NCBI GenBank assembly: GCA_964542875.1
Contig: CAZIWA010000169.1
Location: forward strand, 1-10,210
Length of the DNA stretch: 10,210 nt
Direction: 5' to 3'
Source of the DNA: CAZGOM01 sp964542875
GTDB taxonomy: Bacteria > Planctomycetota > Phycisphaerae > Phycisphaerales > Phycisphaeraceae
The number at the start of each line of letters is the position of its first letter. Position 1 is the stretch's first letter. Below, piece by piece: positions 1-5,324 of this stretch. The translations under genes were made by a program, and so were the position numbers. The notes under the pieces were generated by a model. The model worked only from the letters and a program-made list of their open reading frames with translations. It made no database searches and was not told the DNA's origin.

Positions 1-1
1 A

Positions 2-199
2 CTCAAGGTGAATGCCATTTTGCGGCATGATCCGCCTTTGGTTTTCTCATGGACACCCGGCAACCCGGGCGCGTGGGAAATCGACGAATGCTTTGACTCT
101 GAAGAAAAGAGTGAAACCAAAGAGCGGATTTTTAACCGTGAAGTCGCGAAGACGCGAAGGGAAGAGGGGGAAAGCTGGAGAAGAGTTTTAGGGTTCTGA
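2..199 (+). CDS. 3' end of an unrecognised gene, cut by the left edge
   Basis: This frame is open from the first complete codon at base 2 to a TGA at 197-199; the other two + frames are stopped within the first 30 bases. If real, it is the C-terminal part of a longer protein. An internal ATG at 11 or GTG at 8 would give a separate peptide of about 62 residues, but neither has a clear ribosome site. The first 40 or so residues look protein-like (aromatic and Pro/Gly-rich, then acidic: PGNPGAWEIDECFDSEE). The last 20 or so (REVAKTRREEGE) are translated from an 8-base tandem repeat, and the stop codon lies in a 7-base tandem repeat, so the original stop may have been lost and the protein extended by repeat DNA. 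I do not recognise the family. It could also be a chance open frame. Confidence 0.4.
   Translation, partial: LKVNAILRHDPPLVFSWTPGNPGAWEIDECFDSEEKSETKERIFNREVAKTRREEGESWRRVLGF
137..160. repeat. Period-8 tandem repeat, consensus CGCGAAGN
   Basis: Three adjacent 8-base units start at 137, 145 and 153, with consensus CGYGAAGN, and a partial GAAGAG follows. The array lies inside the open frame at the left edge and encodes its basic tail. It reads like intergenic filler repeat rather than conserved protein-coding sequence. Confidence 0.55.
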
Positions 200-218
200 G
201 TTCTGGGTTTGGAGTTGG
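191..218. repeat. Degenerate heptamer array, consensus GRGTTCT
   Basis: Four consecutive 7-base units start at 191, 198, 205 and 212. The first is GGGTTCT and the second GAGTTCT; the last two diverge at their final bases (GGGTTTG, GAGTTGG). The stop codon of the left-edge ORF (197-199) spans the first unit boundary. The period matches arrays at 1926, 5186 and 9890 although the unit sequences differ. Confidence 0.6.
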
Positions 219-363
219 ATTCCTGAGGGGGCTAATGGCTGTAATCCCTTTGGGATAAAGAGAATCAAGATGCGCAGGGGTGCGTGACGGATTCTTTGGA
301 GAGCGTAGATTTCAGGGAGATTGATGACTGAAGAGTTCACTTATGTCGGTGAAGGGGGGTGAT

Positions 364-392
364 CGGGAGCCGGCGGGACGCCGGCGCTCCCG
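364..392. repeat. GC-rich imperfect palindrome (REP-like hairpin)
   Basis: GCCGGCG (369-375) pairs perfectly with CGCCGGC (379-385) around a GGA loop. An outer CGGGAGC (364-370) can pair with GCTCCCG (386-392) if a two-base bulge is allowed. No U-rich tract follows on either strand, so it is not a typical intrinsic terminator. Short palindromes of this kind are often dispersed intergenic repeats, but only this copy is visible here. Confidence 0.5.
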
Positions 393-442
393 GTGCAGAA
401 TCTGTCATGCACCCACGCGCAGGTTCTTGGAGGGTGGTTGGA

Positions 443-472
443 TTGTCACTTGCGTGGCCGGCGTGATATCCT
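443..472 (+). promoter_or_regulatory. Possible promoter of the lipoprotein gene
   Basis: TTGTCA (443-448) is one mismatch from the sigma-70 -35 consensus. After an 18-base spacer comes TATCCT (467-472), preceded by TGA, giving an extended -10 (TGn). Transcription would start near 479, about 110 bases before the gene. The -10 is only four of six matches, and sigma-70 rules are assumed for this organism. Confidence 0.3.
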
Positions 473-490
473 GATTGTTTAGTGATATCC
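463..490. repeat. Direct repeat GTGATATCC, 19 bases apart
   Basis: GTGATATCC occurs at 463-471 and 482-490, 19 bases start to start, or nearly two helical turns. Each copy contains the palindrome GATATC. The first overlaps the predicted -10 region, so it could be a regulator site or a duplicated -10 element. No regulator gene is in the window to link it to. Confidence 0.35.
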
Positions 491-578
491 GGGTTGAACA
501 TTTCTGGGTTTTGGGAACTTTTGGTTCGGTTGCGCCGTCTGGCACGGGGTTGTGAAACTGAGTGTCGGCGTGTTGCCT

Positions 579-583
579 GGAGA
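579..583 (+). promoter_or_regulatory. Ribosome binding site fixing the lipoprotein start
   Basis: GGAGA lies 8 bases before ATG 592. This favours 592 over the in-frame GTG at 562. The 592 start also puts the Lys/Arg-containing n-region of the signal peptide right at the N-terminus. Confidence 0.6.
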
Positions 584-591
584 TTTTGACG

Positions 592-1914
592 ATGAAGAAT
601 CACGGTAAGCGGTTGGGTTGGGGCTTGGCTTGCGCGGTGTTGCTTGCCGGGTTGATGGCAGTAAGCCAGGGTTGCGAGGAGAAGAAGGCGGGGCCTTCGC
701 CCAAGCCGCCTGGCAAAGGCGTGGGGCCGACGGGCGATGCGATGAAGCCTTCGGAGGCTGAAGAGCCGGGGGCCACTCCTGCGGCGGCGCCCAAGAAGAA
801 GCGCGGGTCGATTTATACGCCGACGTTTGCGGAATTTGTGCCGCCTGCGGAGATTGATTCGGTGACGTGGGATGAGCGTGGGCGGATGATGGTGAATGGG
901 AAGAAATTTTTCCCGATTTTCCTCTACGATGCGGATTTTGAGCCTGACTATTACGCGGTGTACCGGGATTTTTCGTTCAACACGCTGCTGTGCGCACGGA
1001 CGGACCTGGTGCTGAAGCTGCGCGAATCGGGCTTTTATGCCGGGGCTTATCACGGGGCGGCCGGTCGTGCGGAGAACCTGACGAGCGTGCTGTTTACGGT
1101 GGGGATCGACAGCCCCGGGCATGAGCTGACCGATCCGGCCAAGCAGATGGAAGCGGAAATCAAGAAAATTCGGGAAGCGGTGCCGAACCGGCCGATTTTC
1201 CATGCCATGGCGTACTGGGAAAAGGACAAGAACGCTTATCAGGGTTCGGGGATTTATGGCAAAGAAAAGTATGAAGACCTGTTTAAGCTGAATGATATTT
1301 CAGCGCCGTTTTTGTACCCGGTGCCGCAGTTTAAGATCGCGGAGATGGTGCCGGCGTACGACCGGATCAAGGATGCGACGGAGGGGAAGAAACCGCTGCT
1401 GCCGATTCAGCAGCTTTTCGCCTGGCGGGAAGCCGAACGTTACCCGACGCCAGAAGAACTGCGGACGATGGTATTGCTTTCGATCGTGAAAGGCGCGGAT
1501 GGCATCGGTTATTACTCGTTCAACCGGGCCCGCAACGGCAAGCCGGTGAACATCGAAGAGCAGTCGCCCAAGCTCTGGCTGAGCCTGAAGGAAACCAACC
1601 TGCTGGCCAAGCGGCTGGGTGAGTTTTACCTGACATCGACACCGACGGACTTGATCACGGTGGAGACGAAGGAAAAGAACGTTTACTCCCGCGCGGAAGT
1701 ATTGGGCGACCAGGCGCTTTTGGTGATCGCCAATGTTTCGGAGAAGGAAGTGCCGATCACGATCAACGTGAAAGGCGAGACGTTTGCGTCGTTTTGTCGG
1801 GTGGACAATGGCGAGCCGCTTAGCGTTGGGTCCGGGCAGATTGCGCTGAGCATTCCGGCATTGACGGCGGTGGCGATCACGACGGATCGGAACATGGTGC
1901 TGCCGACGCGGTAA
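592..1914 (+). CDS. Predicted lipoprotein with glycoside-hydrolase-like TIM barrel
   Basis: The 440-residue product starts at ATG 592. Residues 1-28 form a signal peptide: basic n-region, hydrophobic core, then a possible lipobox ending SQGC, with Cys28 the candidate lipidated residue. Ser at -3 and Gln at -2 are unusual for a lipobox. Residues 29 to about 85 are a Pro/Lys/Glu-rich linker. The folded part opens with a strand typical of barrel glycosidase-like proteins (VNGKKFFPIFLY, about 101-112), continues through KPLLPIQQLFAW (267-278) and KGADGIGYYSF (300-310), and ends in a likely beta-sandwich from about 350. I recall related planctomycete proteins with a DEP motif where this one has DSP (173-175), so the usual acid/base Glu may be missing. 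Substrate is unknown; binding or an altered mechanism is possible. It is probably exported and membrane-anchored, and apparently monocistronic. Confidence 0.7.
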   Translation: MKNHGKRLGWGLACAVLLAGLMAVSQGCEEKKAGPSPKPPGKGVGPTGDAMKPSEAEEPGATPAAAPKKKRGSIYTPTFAEFVPPAEIDSVTWDERGRMMVNGKKFFPIFLYDADFEPDYYAVYRDFSFNTLLCARTDLVLKLRESGFYAGAYHGAAGRAENLTSVLFTVGIDSPGHELTDPAKQMEAEIKKIREAVPNRPIFHAMAYWEKDKNAYQGSGIYGKEKYEDLFKLNDISAPFLYPVPQFKIAEMVPAYDRIKDATEGKKPLLPIQQLFAWREAERYPTPEELRTMVLLSIVKGADGIGYYSFNRARNGKPVNIEEQSPKLWLSLKETNLLAKRLGEFYLTSTPTDLITVETKEKNVYSRAEVLGDQALLVIANVSEKEVPITINVKGETFASFCRVDNGEPLSVGSGQIALSIPALTAVAITTDRNMVLPTR

Positions 1915-1925
1915 GAGGAGGGGAG

Positions 1926-1953
1926 TTATGAATTATGAATTACGAGTTATGAA
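1926..1953. repeat. Heptamer array, consensus TTATGAA
   Basis: Four adjacent 7-base units start at 1926, 1933, 1940 and 1947. Three are exactly TTATGAA and the third is TTACGAG. The array begins 11 bases after the lipoprotein stop codon and is sharply AT-rich against its GC-rich surroundings. No gene is encoded here. Confidence 0.75.
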
Positions 1954-1963
1954 TTGAAGAGGT

Positions 1964-1997
1964 GGGGAAATTAAGGGGGTTTGGGAGGGTTAGCGGG
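1964..1997 (+). other. Canonical G-quadruplex motif
   Basis: Five G-runs of three or more lie at 1964-1967, 1975-1979, 1983-1985, 1987-1989 and 1995-1997, separated by loops of 7, 3, 1 and 5 bases. This meets the usual G3+N1-7 rule. It lies between the lipoprotein gene and addB and overlaps the left end of the REP-like element. The + strand is G-rich throughout, so some such motifs are expected by chance. Confidence 0.5.
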
Positions 1998-2043
1998 AGG
2001 TCGGGCTTTGCCCGAATACCCTCGCTGGCGCGTCGGGCTAACG
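1989..2043. repeat. REP-like palindromic element, copy 1
   Basis: The ends form an inverted repeat, GTTAGC (1989-1994) against GCTAAC (2037-2042). Inside is a tight hairpin, TCGGGC (2001-2006) with GCCCGA (2010-2015) around a TTT loop. Bases 2010-2043 recur at 10055-10088 with 30 of 34 identical, beginning with the shared 14-mer GCCCGAATACCCTC. Two copies 8 kb apart suggest a dispersed family. The hairpin is not followed by a U tract, so it is unlikely to be a simple terminator. Confidence 0.6.
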
Positions 2044-2153
2044 GGTTTGTTGTCGGCGCGTGTAAGACCGTGACGCCTGGGGCCGTGTGGTGAAGACGGG
2101 GAAGATGCCTGTGTCCTGCGTCAGGAGTTGGGCTTTGGGGTTGTGAGTTAACC

Positions 2154-2159
2154 TATACT
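2154..2159 (+). promoter_or_regulatory. Possible -10 element for addB
   Basis: TATACT lies 26 bases before the addB start codon and matches five of six -10 consensus bases. No good -35 is visible: TTGGGC at 2128-2133 would leave a 20-base spacer. If used, the leader would be about 20 bases. Confidence 0.3.
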
Positions 2160-2170
2160 TGCGCTGAAGC

Positions 2171-2175
2171 AAGGA
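2171..2175 (+). promoter_or_regulatory. Ribosome binding site for addB
   Basis: AAGGA lies 10 bases before GTG 2186. It supports that start in the absence of a nearby in-frame ATG. Confidence 0.45.
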
Positions 2176-2185
2176 CGCGAAGCCC

Positions 2186-5100
2186 GTGGAGCAAGACCAG
2201 CGGATTTTTATTGATTGGTCCAAGCCGCTTCTGAAAGAGGTGGTGGGGTATCTGCTGGGGCTGGGAGGATCGGCGCATCGGCTGGATTTATCGGGGTATA
2301 CGTTGTGTCTGCCGACGAGTCGGGCGGGGCGGCGGCTGGTGGAGATGCTGGTGCAGGCGTGTCCGGCGGGACGGGTGCTGACGCCGCCTGGGGTGACGAC
2401 GCCGGGGCAGTTGCCGGAGTTGCTGTATGAGCCGGAGGTGGAGGTGGCGGAGGCGTTTATCGCCCGGCTGGCGCGTGCGAAGGCGCTGGAGACGATGGAC
2501 CGGAAGGTGTTGAAGAAGCTGATTCCGTATCCGCCGGGGGGGGGGCAGACGGGGTTGTGGCTGAGGCTGGCGGGGGAGATCGAAAAATTGGCTGGCGAGC
2601 TGGCGGCGGACTTTAAGAGGCCGGGGGATGTGCTGAGCCGAATGAGCGCATGGAAAGGGATTGAAGAGGAAGAACCGCTGTTTGATGACCGGGAGCGGTG
2701 GGAGGCGCTGGTTGCGCATGAGGAGGTTTATGAATCGGTCATGCGTGGGATGAAGATGCAGGACCTGCATCATGCCCGGTTTGAGGCGGTGAAGAAGGGG
2801 GTGAAGACGTTTAAGGGTTCCCTGATGCTTGTGGGGGCGCCGGCGCTGTCGGTGCTGGTGAAGCGGATGGTGGAAGCGCTGATGGAGCCTTCGCAGGTGC
2901 GCGTGATCGTGCATGCGCCGACGGTGCTTAAGGAACGGTTTGATGCGCTGGGGCGGCTGGATGCGGCGGTGTGGGCACAGCAGGAAGTGGCAGTGGGAGA
3001 TGATCAGATTGTGTTTGCGAATCACCCTGAGGAACAGGCCCGGCTGGTGGTGGGATTGATTGCGCATGAGTGCGGGGTGGAGAAGAAAGTCAAAAGTAAA
3101 AAGGAAAAAGGGATAAGTGAGAGGCAGGCAGAGCAGAAGCACCTCCTTCCTGTGGGCGAGGGGGTTGGAAAAGTTGAAGTGGATACGGATCAGATCACGG
3201 TGGGGCTGGGGGACAGCGGACAGGGGCGGGCCGTGGCGCGGGCGCTGGAGGCGGCAGGGCTAAAAGGGAGGATTGCCGAGGGAACGCCGATCCGGGAGGC
3301 GCGGGTGTGCGTGATGCTCAACGCGCTGGTGACGTACCTGAGGGATCGGCGGACGGGGGACCTGGCCCGCCTGGTGCGGTGCCCGGATGTGGAGATGTGG
3401 CTCCGGCAGGAAGGGTTGGACGACAAGACGCCTGCGGGGGGAGATGACGGGTGGAGGCCAGGGGCGGTGGCGCTGCTTTCGTGCCTGGATGTGAGCATCA
3501 CCCGGCACCTGCCGATGAAGGCGAATGTGATGTGGCCCGGAGACTGGGCGGCAGACGAAACGGCGCGGCGGGTGATCGGGCTGATTGATGAAAAGCTGGT
3601 TCCTGAGGGGTGGGACACGACCCGCCGGCTGGACCTGTGGGCGAACGATTTTCTGGAAATGCTCAAGCGGGTGTACAAGCATCGAACGCTGGGGAACCAC
3701 AACCCTGAGCATCAATCGCTGATCCGGTCGCTGGGGGCGCTGCGTGAAGCGTGCGCGGTGGTGAGCTTTTCGGAAAGGGCCGGGAACGTACTCCCGGCGG
3801 TGGATTTTGCGGGGTTCACCGAGGCGGTGCTTTTGAGCGTGGACCAGGCGATCCCTGCGCCGAGCGACCCGGGGAGCGTGGAACTGCTGGGTTGGCTGGA
3901 ATTGCCGCTTGATGATGCACCGAACCTGATCGTGACGGGGTTCAACGATGGGTTTGTGCCCGAGTCGGTGACGTATGACGCGATGCTGCCCGGTTCGCTC
4001 AGAAGCGCGGTGGGGATGTCGGACAACACGGCGCGCCTGGCGCGTGATGTGTATGCGTTGTCGGCGATCCTGGCAAGCCGGGAGTGGGTGAGGTTGATTG
4101 CGTGCAGGCGCGGGCAGGATGAGCGGCCGCTGACGCCGAGCCGTTTGTTGATTCAGACGAAGGACGTGGAGACGGTGGCGTGGAGGCTGCGGGCGTTTTC
4201 GGATCGGGAGGGGAAGGGGACGGTGGAGGCGGGCGGGTTGGTGGCGTCGGGTGAGGAGTCGATGTTTTTGCCGGCTGTACCGGTGGGCGGGGAGAAGAAA
4301 GACCGGTTCCGGGTGACGGAGTTTGCGGACTATGCCGCGTGCCCGTACCGGTACTACCTGAAGCAGGTGAGGAAGCTGGAGAGCCAGGACGACCGGGCGA
4401 TGGAGATGGACCCGCGGGCGTTTGGGAACCTGATGCACGATGTGCTCAAGTCATTTGGCAAGAGCGATCTGACGGGGGAGACGCGGGCGGAGGAGATCGA
4501 GGCGTATTTGCTGGATCGGCTGGCGGTGCGTTCGCAGGAGATATTGGGGAAGCATCCCCCTGCGCCGGCGATGATTCAGTTGGAGTTAATGAAGCTGAGG
4601 CTGGGGGGATTCGCCCGGGCGCAGGCGGTTGAAGCGGCGCACGGGTGGCGGGTGGTGAGGGAACTGGTGGAGGCGCCGCTGGAGATGGGGGTGGAGCTGG
4701 GGGATGGCGCGACGGTGGTGTTTCACGGGACGGTGGATCGGGTGGATTATTCGGAGAAGGATGGATTCCGTGTGCTGGATTACAAGACGGGGAACGAGGC
4801 CAAGAGGCCGAATGTGATTTATAAGGCGGATGCGGAGGGGGAATTTGCGTGGAAGGACTATCAACTGCCGCTGTACAGGAAACTGCTGGAGGGGTGGATC
4901 GCTTCGCGCGGGGCGTATGGGACGAAGGCGATCGCGCTGGGGTATTTCAATTTGCCCAAGACGGCGGGCGCGGCGGGGGTGAACCAGGCGGATTGGGAGG
5001 AAGAGGATATTCAGCGGGCGCTGGATGAGGCGAAGGTGATTGCGGTGCGGGTGAGGGAAGGGCGGTTTTGGCCGCCTGGGCCGGCCCCGGCATATGAGGA

Positions 5101-5200
5101 TGATTTTGCGGATTTGTGCCATGACAACGATATCGACCGGCAGGAGGCGCTGGAGAAGGTGGGCAGGAAGTTGAAGAAGGGTTCGGGGCCTGGGGTCTAG
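2186..5200 (+). CDS. addB: AddB-like nuclease subunit of helicase-nuclease
   Basis: The 1004-residue product starts at GTG 2186. The N-terminus has LCLPTSRAGRRL where helicases carry Walker A, with no GKT/S, so this half looks like an inactive helicase fold, as in alphaproteobacterial AddB. The C-terminus is a RecB-family PD-(D/E)XK nuclease: CPYRYYLK (Cys719), His751 in NLMHDVL, Asp851 in VDRVD, DYKTG at 865-869 with Lys867, and QLPLY at 893-897, so the nuclease site appears intact. The C-terminal Cys cluster of iron-sulphur AddB proteins is absent; only one Cys (DLCHD) follows the nuclease. By family, AddB pairs with AddA to resect DNA ends for RecA. addA follows after 124 bases, probably in one transcript. 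Oddities are a G10 run at 2536-2545, an A-rich insert at residues 299-334, and a stop codon inside a heptamer repeat. Confidence 0.82.
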   Translation: MEQDQRIFIDWSKPLLKEVVGYLLGLGGSAHRLDLSGYTLCLPTSRAGRRLVEMLVQACPAGRVLTPPGVTTPGQLPELLYEPEVEVAEAFIARLARAKALETMDRKVLKKLIPYPPGGGQTGLWLRLAGEIEKLAGELAADFKRPGDVLSRMSAWKGIEEEEPLFDDRERWEALVAHEEVYESVMRGMKMQDLHHARFEAVKKGVKTFKGSLMLVGAPALSVLVKRMVEALMEPSQVRVIVHAPTVLKERFDALGRLDAAVWAQQEVAVGDDQIVFANHPEEQARLVVGLIAHECGVEKKVKSKKEKGISERQAEQKHLLPVGEGVGKVEVDTDQITVGLGDSGQGRAVARALEAAGLKGRIAEGTPIREARVCVMLNALVTYLRDRRTGDLARLVRCPDVEMWLRQEGLDDKTPAGGDDGWRPGAVALLSCLDVSITRHLPMKANVMWPGDWAADETARRVIGLIDEKLVPEGWDTTRRLDLWANDFLEMLKRVYKHRTLGNHNPEHQSLIRSLGALREACAVVSFSERAGNVLPAVDFAGFTEAVLLSVDQAIPAPSDPGSVELLGWLELPLDDAPNLIVTGFNDGFVPESVTYDAMLPGSLRSAVGMSDNTARLARDVYALSAILASREWVRLIACRRGQDERPLTPSRLLIQTKDVETVAWRLRAFSDREGKGTVEAGGLVASGEESMFLPAVPVGGEKKDRFRVTEFADYAACPYRYYLKQVRKLESQDDRAMEMDPRAFGNLMHDVLKSFGKSDLTGETRAEEIEAYLLDRLAVRSQEILGKHPPAPAMIQLELMKLRLGGFARAQAVEAAHGWRVVRELVEAPLEMGVELGDGATVVFHGTVDRVDYSEKDGFRVLDYKTGNEAKRPNVIYKADAEGEFAWKDYQLPLYRKLLEGWIASRGAYGTKAIALGYFNLPKTAGAAGVNQADWEEEDIQRALDEAKVIAVRVREGRFWPPGPAPAYEDDFADLCHDNDIDRQEALEKVGRKLKKGSGPGV
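2536..2545 (+). repeat. Ten-G homopolymer inside addB
   Basis: Ten consecutive G residues encode the end of Pro117 and Gly118-Gly120. The frame is intact at ten. A gain or loss of one G would shift the frame early and remove the nuclease domain. Runs of this length are classic slippage sites in phase-variable genes, but phase variation of addB is not established. Confidence 0.8.
3089..3123. repeat. Heptamer array embedded in frame within addB
   Basis: Five 7-base units start at 3089, 3096, 3103, 3110 and 3117 with consensus near GKNAAAA; the middle ones are GTAAAAA, GGAAAAA and GGGATAA. Drift continues to about 3137. Base content drops far below the flanking coding sequence, and codons such as AAA, AGT and ATA, uncommon elsewhere in the gene, cluster here. 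GGGATAA also occurs in the array at 9890-9924. The translated stretch is Lys/Glu-rich and lies between two regions that look like normal AddB sequence. Confidence 0.65.
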
Positions 5201-5206
5201 GGTCTG
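5186..5206. repeat. Heptamer array spanning the addB stop codon
   Basis: Three 7-base units start at 5186, 5193 and 5200, with consensus GGGYCTR. The TAG stop (5198-5200) is made by the junction of units two and three. The last AddB residues (GPGV) are therefore repeat-encoded. Confidence 0.55.
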
Positions 5207-5236
5207 GTCAGAAGCAGAGCAGAATTTTTTGACTGG

Positions 5237-5274
5237 GATTAAGAGGATTGAGGATGATTAAGAGGATTAAAAAT
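5237..5274. repeat. 19-base tandem repeat between addB and addA
   Basis: Two adjacent 19-base units (5237-5255 and 5256-5274) match at 16 of 19 positions and share GATTAAGAGGATT exactly. GATT recurs at 5237, 5246, 5256 and 5265, so the finer period is 9-10. A T6 run (5225-5230) precedes it. It resembles a 'GATTAACAGGAT'-type repeat I recall from many unrelated genomes. Confidence 0.6.
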
Positions 5275-5275
5275 T

Positions 5276-5306
5276 GGGTGGCGGTGAGGGGTGGTGGTGG
5301 GGCGGG
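5276..5306 (+). other. G-rich tract upstream of addA, possible G-quadruplex
   Basis: G-runs at 5276-5278, 5288-5291, 5299-5302 and 5304-5306 are separated by 9, 7 and 1 bases. The tract ends 18 bases before ATG 5325. In an addB-addA transcript it would lie just ahead of the addA ribosome site. One loop is longer than the strict rule allows. Confidence 0.4.
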
Positions 5307-5324
5307 TATGGCATTGGGTTATTC

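Larger units (their letters stand above)
219..591. other. Intergenic region before the lipoprotein gene
   Basis: This stretch of about 370 bases holds no convincing gene. It contains a strong GC-rich hairpin (364-392), a possible promoter (443-472), a pair of 9-base direct repeats (463-490) and a ribosome binding site (579-583). The rest (219-363 and 491-578) shows nothing I can assign. The long minus-strand open frame crossing it has Arg/His-rich low-complexity translation typical of an antisense shadow. Confidence 0.5.

Noticed and set aside
562..591. GTG 562 as the lipoprotein start
   Set aside because: It would add ten residues ahead of a good signal peptide; GGAGA at 579-583 is correctly placed for ATG 592.
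337..1203. 288-codon minus-strand frame over the lipoprotein gene
   Set aside because: Arg/His-rich translation with no domain; antisense to a gene with signal peptide and conserved segments.
2335..2342. GCTGGTGG, the E. coli Chi octamer, also at 3043-3050, 5411-5418 and 5744-5751
   Set aside because: The codons CTG GTG are frequent here, so the octamer arises from codon bias; Chi for AddAB in this lineage is unknown and need not match the RecBCD site.
3260..4438. 392-codon open frame on the minus strand inside addB
   Set aside because: The translation is Arg/His/Pro-rich low complexity, as expected antisense to a G-rich gene with strong codon bias; the + strand frame carries the AddB context.
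5237..5274. CRISPR-like array from the repeated GATTAAGAGGATT
   Set aside because: The repeats are directly adjacent with no unique spacers, only two units, and no cas gene is nearby.
5274..5324. TTG 5274 as the addA start
   Set aside because: It would add 17 Gly/Trp-rich residues encoded by the repeat and G-rich tract, with no family resemblance.
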